From positions 124,001 to 188,000 of the forward strand of contig NHZP01000020.1 in NCBI GenBank assembly GCA_003313425.1: DNA of 64,000 nucleotides, in the 5' to 3' direction. The notes below the pieces were generated by a model that was not told the origin of the DNA, did no database searches, and saw only the letters and a program-made list of their open reading frames with translations. The position numbers and the translations under genes were made by a program. Below, in pieces: positions 9,481 through 21,570 of the stretch. Position 1 is the first letter of the stretch. Every line of letters starts with the position of its first letter. The stretch is from Pseudopyrenochaeta lycopersici (Eukaryota; Ascomycota; Dothideomycetes; Pleosporales; Pseudopyrenochaetaceae).

Positions 9481-11022
9481 CTAGAACCAGTTGTTGTAGG
9501 ACAGTTCGAAGCCGTTCAACCCGCCAAAGGAAGCGTTATTCTGGTCTATAGGCCATGGATCAATGGGAACAATGTCTTCGAAGCTGTTTGGCATGACAAT
9601 CGCAGCGGTTTCGGCGAAATCACTTGAAGCAGTACTCGTCATGGCAGCCGGCGCAGCACTCAGGCTCTTGGCAAAAGTGGGCTCTAAATCCTGGACGTTT
9701 GGTATCGAGGTTACAGCGGGCAAGGATACGGGCGCAGGGATGCTTTCATTCGGTGCCGACGTATTAAGGCGATAGACAGGACTATCTTCCCAGAAGAGCG
9801 ACTCACTGGCAGCTGACTGGGGTGCCTTGAACTCCAAGTCTCCGAACAGGTTTGGATCGCCAGTTTCCGAGTGTGCGGAAGAAGCCACTGTAAGGCCGGG
9901 GCCGCTCTGCTTAGACTCGCCGCTGTGCGAAATCGGCTGCGTCAAGCTGTCGCTGAATTTGCTCGGGTCCAAGGGAAGGTCGCCAGCAGACCAGAGTGGG
10001 TTGAAGCTAGCAGAGGGGATGGACCAGTCGCTGTCGAGGTTGGGTAAGCACTCTTGTGAGGGAGAGGTCGAAAGGCTTCCGTATGCAAAGGTACCGTTGA
10101 TAGGCGTGAGCGTCGTGGTGGTCCAGGGCCACTGCGGGGTTGAAAAGGTGTCGCTGTTGCTACTAGGAGATTTGCCGTCCTGTCCAAAAACACTGCCTGG
10201 ACTAGTGAACAGAGAATCTTGAAAGGGAAGCGTGTCAAGGCTGCTGGTCATGCTTGTCGTTGGCGGATTGTCTACCGAGCGCTGAGATGAGCCAAACATG
10301 TTGTAGAAGTCATTATTCGACAATGAAAGCGTGTCCATTGAGCGCGTAGCTGGTACATCTGGCTTGTTGTAGTTGGTGTTTCCTTGTGTCAATGCAGCAA
10401 AGGCTGAGTGGCCGTGCAGAGTGTGTGGACGAGGGATCTTGTAGGGTGCACCTGAGACATGGGCAGTGTTATTGTTCCGGTGGCACGGCTTGTGGTGACC
10501 GTTGGCGAAAACGGTCAAGTGGCTTTCGGATTGGGCAGTCATTAACTTGGGTTTCGCGCGAGCATCGTGCAGAGTCTGTCGGCTGGTGTCTACCTTGAGG
10601 TCAAGATCTTCCTTCTTGGTCCCACATATGCATTTGGCGCCCGAGTGACACTGGCAGCGACCATCATGGCCTAGGGCATGGTTAGAACTACCGAGGCCGT
10701 CTACACCAGTCATGGTCATACCCGTGGCGTCGCCCTTGTCTTTGAGCTTGTCCTTGTCTTTCTTATCGCCGCAGTCGCACTTGGCGTGATGAGACTTGGA
10801 CTTGCGTGCACCACGACAGTGCTCGCATTGCTTGACTGGACGGCCTTTGGGGTTGATGTGGTGCAATTCCCGGTCTGTGAGACGGAGGTTAGTCATGTTC
10901 TTTATTCGCGGCTCGACGCTTTGAGCGTGCCGAGGCGACTTACCCTGATGGTTGCAGCCGCTCACCCGGTGACCCTTGATGCACGACGAGCAAGCCCATT
11001 TTTCGCCTTCGATGACAGGCAT
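9481..11022 (-). CDS. Copper-fist transcription factor, two exons
   Basis: Exons 10944-11022 and 9481-10874 on the minus strand encode 490 residues; the 69-nt intron has a GTAAGT donor and a CACAG acceptor. Splicing restores the copper-fist DNA-binding domain: C11, C14, C23 and H25 form the zinc module in the segment WACSSCIKGHRVSGCNH, KGRP at 36-39 is the minor-groove motif, and the Cys-rich lobe CEHCRG...CDCG follows. A second cysteine cluster, CQCHSGAKCIC, lies about 60 residues further on and may bind Cu(I). The remaining ~350 residues are Ser/Thr/Pro-rich with short acidic or aromatic patches, as expected of an activation domain. Known relatives (Ace1, Mac1, Cuf1) switch on copper detoxification or copper uptake genes in the nucleus; which of these applies cannot be told. 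Without splicing, the frame would put 23 foreign residues inside the domain. Confidence 0.93.
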   Translation of the reverse strand: MPVIEGEKWACSSCIKGHRVSGCNHQGKSPRHAQSVEPRIKNMTNLRLTDRELHHINPKGRPVKQCEHCRGARKSKSHHAKCDCGDKKDKDKLKDKGDATGMTMTGVDGLGSSNHALGHDGRCQCHSGAKCICGTKKEDLDLKVDTSRQTLHDARAKPKLMTAQSESHLTVFANGHHKPCHRNNNTAHVSGAPYKIPRPHTLHGHSAFAALTQGNTNYNKPDVPATRSMDTLSLSNNDFYNMFGSSQRSVDNPPTTSMTSSLDTLPFQDSLFTSPGSVFGQDGKSPSSNSDTFSTPQWPWTTTTLTPINGTFAYGSLSTSPSQECLPNLDSDWSIPSASFNPLWSAGDLPLDPSKFSDSLTQPISHSGESKQSGPGLTVASSAHSETGDPNLFGDLEFKAPQSAASESLFWEDSPVYRLNTSAPNESIPAPVSLPAVTSIPNVQDLEPTFAKSLSAAPAAMTSTASSDFAETAAIVMPNSFEDIVPIDPWPIDQNNASFGGLNGFELSYNNWF

Positions 11023-13227
11023 TCCGTGGGAGGCTTACGGCCGAATGCGGTCGTCGCAGCTGGCTAGAGGCAACCGTGGAGGCGACGGGCGAGACACAAG
11101 GAAATGAAGACAAAATGGGGCTCACGGCGAGGCGCGAGGCGGCGGGATAAAGATACAGTGGAAGAATAAGAGTACGGAAAGGATGCTAAATCAAACGCCG
11201 GAGGGTATCTTGGTCAATGGGATGCTGGACGAGGACCGTGAACGCCGGGAAGAGACCGAGGACGACAGAGTGGAGAGTGGAGAGGGGAGAGAAGTGTGGT
11301 CAGAGGGGAACCGAGCGCAAGAGGCGCTGGCCGAAAGCGTGGGAGAGCTCCTGGGAGACGGCCAAAACAATGGATGTGTGGGTGGTGGTGCGGGTGAGGT
11401 AGTGGTGAGAGAAAGAGCGAGCGGGAGGAACAGGTTAAGAGGGCAGGCACTCGGACCTGCCTGGCGTGCCATTGGCTGTGGGGTTAGCGTCATCGGCAAG
11501 TGCGCTCAGGCCTCGTCGCTCGAATCTGCAGGCGCGATCAGCCATCATGACGGCGGGCAGGTGAACCCTGTGGGTCGCCTCGGATTGGCAAAAATCCCAC
11601 ACGGGCATGCAGGCCAGCACACGCCCTCACCGCATGCCCGCGCCGTCTGAGCAATCGCGGGCTCCGCAGGCCCGCTGTGCTCTGGAGACGCGATGACTTG
11701 CAGCCACTGTAGCGAGCCACACTGCGCTCCACACTGCGCTCCAGCTCTCGGCGGAAGGCCTCCGTCGCCCGCCGGCGACCTCAGCTGCCTTTCTGCCGTG
11801 GGCACGCATCCGGCCGTGGGCGCCGCCCTGCGCTACGAGACGCCGCACAGCGTGTTTCAATTCTTTCGTATTTCTCCATGCTACGACCGCCGCAACGCAA
11901 AGACACGCAGCGCCCGTTGCCAAGCGGCGATCACTATTGTGTGCAGCCATAGCGCCCGGCACATATGAAGTCGACGGCCAAGCACGGCCAGTACTCTCAC
12001 CTACATTGGCTGCTTGTTTATCGCAATCCGCGCTTCCGAGTGCTCTGGGCGCTAACCCGCTGCCTCGAGCAGCGAAAGTGTGCCTGCCGTTGCGACCAAA
12101 GATGCAAAACCGCCTGGGGAGCGCCTATCAAGGCTGGGCAGGCTAAGAGCAAACTATTGGCATTCGCTCCTCATGAAACGCAGCTCCATAAAAATTCTCC
12201 GTGGGGTACATCTCTTCCGGAAGATATCCAAGTGTTCAATGTGCCCTGCCGGCTTTGAGGTTTCGTCGTGGTGCTTGATTCCATGCTGCAGCTTTCCGTC
12301 GTTTTTAGTCGCCTGTCGGTACATGTCGTCCCATACTGCCAATAGCGGCCACTGCTGGACAAAGTACAAAAGCAATGTCCCAGAGCTGGGCAAATATATG
12401 AATCATTTCCAAACCTTTCCTGGGCAATTATGTGTGGCACGCTGCAAGACACAGTGGTCGCTCTCAGTCATTGCCGAATCTACTTGTAGAAGACAAGACG
12501 ACTCATAGGTGCGTTTGCTTCCTGTCCAGATGCCTTTTGCCTGAATGGCCGTAGTAGTCTATAGAAGTGCTTAGATAAGCTACACCAATGACTGGAATTA
12601 GTTCATAGTCCTGCAAAGCCATATCCTGAGAGCGAACAACCCATCCGCCCTTTGCGTACCTGCCTGTCCACTGAAAAACATTCCATGTGGGGTCAACTCA
12701 TAAGAAATATATGCATGGCATTGGTAGCTGCGCAAATCCTCTTGGAACAGTTGTCATCGCTTCTTCCTCCTTCAAGAAGCTGCAGTCATCTTGATCGACT
12801 TGCAACATGACTTCGCATTCTTTGGTGGTGGAGTGCAAGGTACCTACCTCAGCGGTCCTCCCGGAGCGTACGGTGGAAGAGATAATCCGAACAGCGACTT
12901 CATCATCGCCAACAGTCCCGAAGACCCCAGCAACACTGCAAGCAATTTCATGTCGACAAAATGCGAATGAATCAGAACCGCCACAATGGTGTTTCGGTGT
13001 TTCCCCAGATTCTCGAGGGAAGGCTCCCCTCTTGCCTTTTGCCGCGCTAGTACGAAACCCGTAAAGTTCAGCATGCGCAAAACCTCCCTCGGCCTTCACT
13101 CGACTGCACGCTTCAACCACTCTACAGTACCAAACCACGCCGCGCGCAAACGTGTCTCAACCCCCAACCACCTCTTACAATAGTCGCATACACGCCCTTT
13201 GGCTCCTGCAGTGCGGCGCACTTCGGC
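11023..13227. other. Divergent regulatory region, copper-fist/Rgt1-like genes
   Basis: This 2.2-kb spacer separates two divergent regulator genes. 11.2-11.45 kb is strongly purine-rich on the plus strand (pyrimidine-rich in the copper-fist leader), and 11.5-12.0 kb looks GC-rich. A 12-bp unit (CACACTGCGCTC) is repeated directly near 11720. The 3' part, 12.9-13.2 kb, is pyrimidine-rich and probably the leader of the Rgt1-like gene. Short reading frames here overlap each other on both strands and carry no motif. Confidence 0.5.
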
Positions 13228-15703
13228 ATGGCCGCCTACGCTGACCCCGACGCGCAGATGGGCGGAGGCCCGGGATCCTACGTCAATCAGAACGGAACAC
13301 CGCCGGCGCAGCACCAACAACAACAGCACTTGACCGATCCTGAGTTGCGGCTGCAGGAGAACCTCCAGCAGCTTCGCGAGGGGGGTGACATGACGCACAC
13401 CAATGGCCCGCAACAGCCTCCATACCAGCAACTCGCTCAGATGGCTCCCAATATGGGCGCTCATCAACATTTCCAGCCCCCTCTGCGCCCGACGCACTCG
13501 CCGCAACAGATGGCGCACGCAGTAATGAGCTTGGAGGGACACCATGACGCGTATGATCCCAACGATCCGAGTCGCAAGCGCTCAAAGGTTTCCCGAGCCT
13601 GTGATGAGTGTCGGCGGAAGAAGGTGCGGGTAATGCGAAGACAAACTTAGCTTCCTGCTCACAAAAGGTAGATCCGATGCGATGCGACTAGCGAGAATGG
13701 GCCGGAAGCTTGCTCCAGTTGTAAAAGGACGGGAGCCCGATGTCAATTCAGCAGACAGCCCATGAAACGTGGACCCAGCAAAGGGTACAACAATTGTCCT
13801 CTAGAATTGCCTATGTTTACTAACATGCCTTCTTAGCTATATCAAAGAATTAGCTGATCGGCTCAACTCGCTTGAAAGCCAGATTCAACATCCTCAGAAC
13901 GCGTCACAGGGTTTCGATTTTGGAAGTATGGGCGACCAAAACTTTGCCGATACCCAGAGCCCGCCCCAATTTAAGCGACAGCGCACTCACTCGATGACTG
14001 ATGGCTTCCACGAGGTATTTGGACGGCCCAGCTGGTCCGGTCAGGATCGCGGTAACTGCCATTCGTTCGAGTCACATGGGCTTCCCATACTAACTGATCA
14101 AGAACCTTCCCTAAACGGTAATCGGCGCACCTCATTCGGGGACATGACATTGGCTGGCAGTCTCATCACAGGCTCCAATGAAGGGACCCTCAAAGCGTAC
14201 TACATCAGTAATCCCGGTAAAGACTTGTTGCTAATCATACCGCAGGTACTACAACATAATTCATCCTACATTACCAGTCTTGCCTCACAATGAGTCGGCT
14301 CTGAATCGTCTTACCAACTGTCCGTCGAAATTACGAGACGCTTTTTTTCTGGCCTTAGAGGGCTGTATTAGGTCATTCGCTTCCAAGGCTTTGCCATCAA
14401 TTGAACTCAGCCTGAATCAATTGTTGCAACAATGTTTTGCCGCGGTGGATGCAGCCAAATACTGCCTTAGCGATACGGACGGCTCACGCCAGCTCTACAA
14501 TAATTTGGTGTATTGCCAGTCCCTGATATTACTCGCGGCAGCGTCCGATAGGCCAGGACCAGGCGTCGTGGGCAGTACAGCTCAGCTCTTGGGTCAGATC
14601 GCCGGCTGCTTTACTGATGCGGGTTTGAATGACTCAAGAACATTGAACATACTCAGAGAACAGGATCAAGAAGTATTCCAAACAGCACGGCGTGTGTTCT
14701 GGACCGCCTTCATCCTAGACCGATTCCATGCATCTAGTCGATCGAAGGATATGATGCTTCCCCTCCACTCAGGATCCCTTTCCCGCGATGATTACTCAGC
14801 GCTGGGTGAGGTCGGATATCATCTTGCCCGTAAGCTGTGTCCTATTTTCTAGGCGACGTGTATTTGACATTTCTAGGTGCCGCGGAAATTGTAGGCCAGA
14901 TAGCATATGTCAACCGTGCGGGTAGTGTTCCCAACATTGACCCATCGTCGCCGTTTGCCTTCTCTATGCTGAATGGGTCATCGCCACAGTTAATTTACCT
15001 CAATGGCCAGTTGACGGGCTTCCGAGAATCAATTGACATTACAAGTTTAACCAGTAACTCCCCTCCACACCTCGCCTATCAATACCTACGTGTGTTTGTA
15101 GCACGACTCTCTTCCCAGAGTGCGTCGCCAGCGGAAGTTCTTAGTGCCACAAAAGAACTACAGAACAACCTTGCAAACGGGGCGGTAACTCCACTGCATC
15201 ATATATTCGCCGCTCTTGTTGCAACATCGCTTACCGAACTGTCCGACAGAGTTGAAACGCAAGTGGAGGCGCATGCCGGTATCAAAGCAATGAGCGATGC
15301 ACTGGAAAATGGGCAAATTCTCTACCGAAGCTCGGATGGACTTGGCTGGGACACTGCGATTCAAGAACTTTTGCAGCAGAAAAAGGCTCCCACTCCCCCA
15401 CTGAACGCCCCAGATCGCACAAGCCCTGCCTCCCAGCCGAACATGGCTGGTCTTCAGCATCTTGCTGCTGCTGCAGTTGGAGAGCGTGAAGGGGCCGACG
15501 CTCGACCGGCTAGCAGTGGTGGCAATGGGACGCCTTCACAGCCTTCAAAAATCGATCACGACCTGTCCGCTGCCATGGCCGCTGCGAATGAGGCTGCAAA
15601 GGCCCAGGCGACAGCTGCCGCTGCGCAATCATTATCCACGTCTCCGAACATTAATGGTGGGCACACTTTCGACTCCAGTGGGTTGAAACAAGACTGGTCA
15701 TGA
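13228..15703 (+). CDS. RGT1: Zn2Cys6 regulator of the Rgt1 (glucose transport regulator) type, five exons
   Basis: Exons 13228-13623, 13672-13784, 13837-14196, 14246-14829 and 14877-15703 give 759 residues; introns are 47-52 nt, one with a TACTAAC branch site. The first intron (GTGCGG donor) falls inside the zinc cluster. After splicing the six cysteines are C125, C128, C135, C146, C149 and C156. They are followed by the MKRGPSKGYIKELADRL linker typical of Rgt1 orthologues and a middle homology region near HPTLPVLPHNESALNRL. The C-terminus is Ala/Gln/Ser-rich. In known fungi Rgt1 represses hexose transporter genes when glucose is low and is controlled by glucose-sensing kinases. It binds DNA in the nucleus. 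The ortholog call rests on the linker and middle region; regulation here is by analogy. Confidence 0.9.
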
Positions 15704-16643
15704 TAATCGTGCCATACATCCTTGGCTTTTTGCTCCATCTCGTTGACGTAGCGTCCAATGCGATATCTTTGCTGAGAGTGGTACAGTGTCTGAACTTGCC
15801 GTAGCAAGACATGCTATAGACATGCAAGCCGCTCACACTCCCGCGCAGCATAGTCTCAATCCTTTTTCATTAGCCATTACTTCAGTGGTCCCAGAAAGAA
15901 TGGCAGCGATTTCGAACTTTGTTTCACTAGGAGTATACATCGCGATCTGCTTTTATGTTTTCCAGCTTATACCCCTCTGAATTTCGTTTGTCACGCAAAG
16001 AGTAAGTGTGGGGCACATTTGGCGGGCCCCTGCTGAAAGTAAGATTTGTGTAAAAATATTCATTGCGCAGGAATTGACGTGTAGAGAGTACACCTAAATA
16101 TTCTTCCTTATGGCAGAACCCTTTTATTTTCATACTGCTAAATTTCACGGACTCGGTCACACGTGTACATTGACCAAATTGTGCTCCGAAGCCAGGTCGA
16201 AACAATGCATTACACGCGTCCCACAATTCGGTGCCAACATTAAATCGTAGCTCGATAGATTCACCGGACGTCACAGGCCAGGCTCTCTACATAGGACAAA
16301 CAGCACTGCGTTGGGATACACAATGAAGGGGTAAGAACATCATTACTGAGTTGGGTTTCGTTAAATTGCTTGCATTCGTGCCTTATCAATCTACCTCACC
16401 CTCTTCCCTCGTCCCCAATGTCCACTGTCGCTCAATCAATGCTATACATGCTGTAAACCGAACTCTTTTCGCTAAAGCTGTCATAAACTGTAATATACAA
16501 AAAGAAAGTTGAGCCCTTGAGTGACCGAAAAGCCATGCACTAGCAGCAGAGGCTGGAGGGAAGAGGGCTACAGGAACGCCGTTTCGCCTCAAGATGCAAA
16601 GTCATTTTGCATTTCTGATTTCAACCCCGACACTAACTCTTGA
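15704..16643. other. Convergent intergenic region
   Basis: Lies between the 3' ends of the Rgt1-like gene and the Yme1 gene. The sequence is AT-rich, with short reading frames only. It should hold two 3' untranslated regions. No RNA gene or repeat was seen. Confidence 0.45.
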
Positions 16644-19046
16644 TCACGCAGGTAGTCCCGGTCCTGGGGGACCTGAGCCATCATCACCCCTAGGTGCCGG
16701 TACCACTGCAGACAATGGATTATCCGGGATTTTGATCGGCTGATTTGGCATAGACTTCAGCCGACCAGGTAACTCTTCGCCCTTGATAACCTTCAGGATC
16801 TCGTCTTTGTCCAGCGTCTCATACTGGACAAGCGCATCTGCTAAACGATCTAGCTCTTTACGCTTCGAGAGCAGCAGCTTCCTCGCGCTCAGCTTTGCTT
16901 CATCAATCAATCTTCGCACTTCGTTGTCAATAAGGCGCTTAGTCTCCGGCGAGACCATATCGTAATTTGACTTGAAGTCGACGTTGCCGAGCACGTCTGA
17001 GAAGCCACATGCTGTGACCATGTTGTAAGCGAGCGAGGTTGCTTGCTGAATATCGCCAGAAGCACCATCAGCTACATTGTCGGCGCCGAAAACGATTTCC
17101 TCGGCCATCTTGCCGCCCATAGAAACTTGTAACTGGCGAATGTACTGTTGACGGGTGTGGTGATGTTCCTCTTGTGGAAGGAAAAAGGTGATGCCCGCAG
17201 CGTGACCTCGGGGAAGGATGGTCGCTTTGTGTACATCGTTGAAACCCTTTGTGAAAAGACCGACGAGTGCGTGGCCACCTTCATGGTAAGCTGTGTGTAT
17301 TTTGTCCTGAAGGGGTACGGCACGGCTCTTCCTCTCAGCGCCCATTGTAATCTTGTCTTTGGCCCACTCCATGTCCGTAAGAGAAACGAACTTGGATTGG
17401 AGCTTGGAAGCGCGGATAGCCGCTGAATTCGCCAAGTTCTCCAACTCAGCACCAGAGAAGCCGGGAGTACCGCGAGCGATTGTGGAGAGGTCGATATCTG
17501 GGGATAGGCGGATCTTCTTAGTGTGATACTTGAGGATGGCTAAGCGTCCGCCAACATCTGGGAGTTCGACTTGAACGTGGCGATCGAAACGTCCGGGCCG
17601 GAGCAAGGCCTGATCAAGGAGTTCGGGGTGATTGGTAGCGGCAATAAAGATGACACCGGTACTCTGGTCGAAACCATCCAGGTCGTTGAGGAGCTGGTTC
17701 AGCGTTTGTCGGTGGTAGTTGGCATCCCGCGACTTTCGTTTTCCACCTACGGCATCGAGCTCATCAATGAATACAATGGCGGGTGCCTTGGCGCGAGCGG
17801 CTGTGAAGAGCTCGCGGACGCGCTTGGCTCCAACACCAACGTAGACCTCGTCGAACTCGGAGCCGGACATGTAGAAGAATGGAACACCAGCCTCGCCGGC
17901 AACAGCACGGGCAAGGAGTGTTTTACCCGTGCCGGGGGGACCAATGAGCAAGACACCTTTGGGCAACCTACCACCGAGCTTGTTGTATCGTTCGGGGTGC
18001 TTGAGGAAGTCGACAACATCGAGGAGCTCTTCCTTGGCTTCATCGCAGCCGTGGACATCGCTGAATCGGGTGTTCTGGTGTTCTGGTCGGACCTCAGCGC
18101 TGGTAGCACCACCAACTTTCTTGAGAACGCCACTGGTCTCCACGAAGAGAGTGATCAAGATCAAGGAGACGTAGGCAGCCAGAGCGAAGCCACAGATCCA
18201 TCGGACCCACTTGAAGATGACATTCATCATGGACTCTTCTACCACGACGTAGACAGGGTCGCTCTTGACGCCAGAACCGCCGCGTGCCTTGCCAATCTGG
18301 CCCGCGCCAGCATTGGCGCCTACGGCTTGAGCGACAGCCTGCATTTGTTGTTGCGAAAGCCCTTGACCAGCTTGGAGGTTGCCAGACTGCCCAGTCTTCT
18401 GCAGAGCGCTGTTATAGAATCTGTCTACTACGGCATTTGTAGCGAACTGCCCCGTGTTGTACCGATCGACGACAATTTGAGGCATATTGGCGCGCATGAG
18501 AGCCGAGTAGAAGGAAGCCTGAGACGTTGCGCTGCCGGGGTTGTTGTTGGCAGCTTCCTCCAAGCGGGCAAGCTGATCTCGCGACGGCCCACCAAAGAGC
18601 GATCGCTGTTGCAACAGGCCCAGTCCAATCATTCCCGGCTTCGGTAGCTGGCGCAGCTGCGATAGAGGGCCGTTGCGGGTCATGGTAGCGTACTGTCGAG
18701 CTCGTACGTGTCCGAAGGGGGTTTGGTTGGCGAGTGGATGACGCAGTCCTAGTCGGGGCGCTTGAAGGGTGTCAGTGTTCCATTTCCCAAGAGCGATGCC
18801 GGTCTGACAAACCTGGAGATAATGTTCCGGAAACGGTGGGGGTGTGCAGTTGTCTGATGGCCATGGCAGCGGACTTTGGCGCAAAGCCTTGCCATGGGGA
18901 TCTCAGGACGGTGGACATGGCAGGCCACAATTGGGCGGTAGCAGAGACGGCATTCTGTACATCATAAGTGAGTCGGAGGTCCATGACGCGGTATCGGAAC
19001 CCGTGGCAAAACTCACCTGCATCGCGACAGGCGCCTGGACGGCCAT
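16644..19046 (-). CDS. YME1: Mitochondrial i-AAA metalloprotease, three exons
   Basis: Minus-strand exons 19017-19046, 18813-18954 and 16644-18760 encode 762 residues. The first exon is only ten codons, and the joined N-terminus, rich in Ala, Arg, Ser and hydroxylated residues, is a plausible mitochondrial presequence. One membrane segment lies near 241-263. The AAA domain follows, with Walker A GPPGTGKT at 331-338, Walker B IVFIDELD at 386-393 and the second region of homology near 433-452. The zinc-protease site HEGGH is at 550-554, and the third ligand is probably D627 in GDIQQAT. Known Yme1 forms a hexamer in the inner membrane facing the intermembrane space and degrades unassembled or misfolded proteins. 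An ATG at 18884 would give a longer open frame but a poor N-terminus that reads through an intron, so the spliced start is preferred. Confidence 0.94.
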
Positions 19047-19562
19047 GTTCTGTGTTGTTGTTGCGGCAGATGCCGCAGAAAAGAAATTAGACTACCAAAG
19101 GAAAAGAAGAGAAAAAGAAGGCGCTTGAGCGTTTGTGGATGAAATGCGACGAGAGGCAGCAGGACGCTGGTCGTAAACGTCGTCCGTAGAACGCGGCGGA
19201 ACTTCGAAGTGCGCTCCCGACGATGATGGCACCCTGGCCGGCTTGGCTCGACATATGTCACGTTACCACTTTCACCGAAATGGCTGACTAAACATGGACA
19301 CGCATCTGGATTGAAAGTGGCAGCAGTAAATGTGCTAACGTATGCGCGCATGAGGTGAATACTAAGTTATGGCGTACATGTCCAGTAGAGGACATATGGC
19401 CTACCATCTCTATGCCCGGTGTTGGGTACTGTGCAAACGGGCCTGGATGTGTGCAAGGGCTTGCCAAACTCGTCGATCACGGAGCGCTAAGAGCTATCAC
19501 GTCAAGCACAGGCAGCACTGAACATCACAATCAAGCTCCAACAGGTTGAATTGCTGCCTCAC
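19047..19562. other. Divergent promoter region, Yme1/RraA-like genes
   Basis: A 516-bp spacer between two genes that start in opposite directions. It must hold the promoters of both. Short frames here lack motifs. No specific binding site is claimed. Confidence 0.5.
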
Positions 19563-20387
19563 ATGGCTTCTCAAAGATGGAAAGAGCTGTACAAGTATGC
19601 AGCATGTGATGTATGGTTGCCTTCTTACTCTGCTGCAATGATCCAAGGGCTAAGCGGCGGTAGTTGGCAGATGGTCTACTTAAACTGCATGTTCCCGGTG
19701 CTGGCTTTCTGGCGGATATCCGTACGTGTAGCCAAGAACATCAATATCTATTTGTTGCATGCCTACTAATCGATAACAGGGCCCTTGCTTCATACGTCGA
19801 GCATGCCCAGGATTGAGCCCAAGAAGGTTCTGGCGCCTGCATCAACGTTTCTAATGGTTTCCAAGGCGACTAAATCTTTCCCTTGCCCCAGTCCGCCGCC
19901 AGAGAATATGCCAGCCTCGAATATGCCAGACTCAAGGCCATATGCAGACTACGCTGAGGACGGCACCATCATAGTCATCAGCCAACCAGCCGGACAGGCA
20001 TGCGCGGTAGTCGGTGGTATCATGGCTGCTCGCATGAAGCATCTTGGCGCACAAGGCATTGTTGTCGACGGGAGAGTGCGAGACATGGCGGCATTGAATG
20101 AGACGCAGTTGCCCATCTGGTCCAAGGGCACGTCGATTATCGGGGCTGGAGCGGAGACCAAGTGTCACGCACGCAATGTAGCAGTGCAGGTCGGGGAAAC
20201 CGTCGTCGAGCCTGGCGATATTGTTATGATTGATCCATTTGAGAATGGCGTGGTTGCAGTGCCCCAAGGCAAGATTGAGGAACTGCTTGCGCTGTTGCCC
20301 AAGCTGGTGGGCGCCGACGAGAAGGTGATTGCAGATGTTGAGCAGGGCGTCAGTGTGCATGAGGCCTTCCAAAGGCACCGCAGTTAG
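19563..20387 (+). CDS. RraA-like aldolase/oxaloacetate decarboxylase family protein, three exons
   Basis: Exons 19563-19610, 19664-19721 and 19780-20387 give 237 residues. The introns (53 and 58 nt) have GTATGG and GTACGT donors. Joined, the N-terminus reads ELYKYAACDLADGLLKL and then HVPGAGFLADIRPL, the usual start of RraA-like proteins. The core has GGIMAARMKHLGAQGIVVDG followed by RVRD, where the G-x-D-G-x-R-D stretch contains the Arg and Asp that bind substrate and metal in 4-hydroxy-4-methyl-2-oxoglutarate aldolases. These are trimeric, divalent-metal enzymes that cleave 2-oxo acids; bacterial RraA itself instead inhibits RNase E. Fungal members are thought to act on oxaloacetate-like acids. 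The exact substrate is unknown. It lies 253 bp upstream of QCR6 on the same strand, with no sign of co-transcription. Confidence 0.88.
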
Positions 20388-20640
20388 CTATCCCCATAGG
20401 CTGTCATGACAGCATCATTGAAGCATACATGCAAGCCAGGCGGTCATGGTGGACGGGCAATGCAATTCGTCTCTCGAGGCCCACTGAGGTTGCGAGGAAT
20501 TGGCTGACTGCTAGCCATGGCTTGGCGGGCGGCCATTTTCGCGATCCCGGCTCCAACGCTGGAGCTCCCAATCTCATCACCAACCCTCGGTTCTACACCA
20601 TCCGTCTCCTGCACAGCCCAATTGCCCCGGAGCACTCACA

Positions 20641-21323
20641 ATGGGATTCACCGACTTCTTCACCGACGCCTGGGAGACGTTCGCCCACCCCTCGCCCGAT
20701 GCCGACCAACCGCCCCAGGGCGGCACCAGCACGCAGACGCCCGCTTCCGGCACCGACGAGGAGTCTGGCGACGAGGCCGAGGTGAACAAGCAGGACCAGA
20801 AGAAGGGCGGTGACTCTGGCGAGCAGGGACACAAGCCGAGTGGCAAGGGCGATGAAGGTGATGACGAGGAGCCGGAAGAGGACGACGAGGAGGAAGAGGT
20901 GCCAGATCCAAAGGAGACGCTTGAGAAGGGTGAGTGCCCCGCATCCCACAGAATGTTGATCGGAGCGGATTGGGCGATTGCTTGAAAGCGGTCGCCTAGT
21001 GTTGTTTTTTTTAATATCTACAAGTGATTCAGCATCCATATTCTTATAGATGCTGCCGGGCACTATAGCTAACAGCCACTGCCAGAATGCGCAGAGTCCA
21101 AGGAGTGCCATGCGCCAAAGCACCACTACGACCAGTGCGTCGAGCGCGTAACAGGCCAGATTGAAAACGACGGCAAGGCCTCAGAGGACTGCGTTGAAGA
21201 ATGTACGTCAATCCCCACCAGCCGCCTGTTTCCAGTGCGCTCTAACATGCATGGCCAGTCTTCCACCTCGCTCACTGCGCCACTCAATGCGCAGCACCCA
21301 AGCTCTTCGCCCAGCTCAAGTAA
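20641..21323 (+). CDS. QCR6: Cytochrome bc1 complex acidic hinge protein (subunit 6), three exons
   Basis: Exons 20641-20929, 21086-21202 and 21259-21323 encode 156 residues. The first exon gives a short hydrophobic start (MGFTDFFTDAWETF) and a long acidic, low-complexity stretch with EEPEEDDEEEE near 80-90. The conserved hinge follows: ECAESKECHAPKHHYDQC, then a helix, then DCVEEFFHLAHC with paired cysteines forming the helical hairpin, ending in APKLFAQLK. In known fungi this small subunit sits on the intermembrane-space face of complex III near cytochrome c1 and helps it dock cytochrome c. The splice sites are canonical (GTGAGT and GTACGT donors, CCAG acceptors). Its acidic extension is longer than the core fold needs but common in fungi. 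Confidence 0.95.
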
Positions 21324-21570
21324 ACCACACCGCATCTGTCCCCTGCACCCATCGACCTCGGCAATTCTGGCGGCAGAGGATAACCTGCTGAGAGCTCGTG
21401 GCGCCGATAAAAGTCATGTCATGGATGGCTGTAAATATGAAGGTCATGTTTAGAATATCAATGTACTATTCCCTCTTGCTATCAAGCTACTTCTGCCACC
21501 ATCCTCTACCCATGTACATGTGGGCACGCATTTCCTGAATCCTATGCGTTCTGAGTCTTTCATATGGATC

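Noticed and set aside
17571..18647. 358-codon plus-strand open frame inside the Yme1 gene
   Set aside because: It is exactly antisense to the conserved AAA-protease coding sequence; long antisense frames are common in such genes and no family is recognisable.
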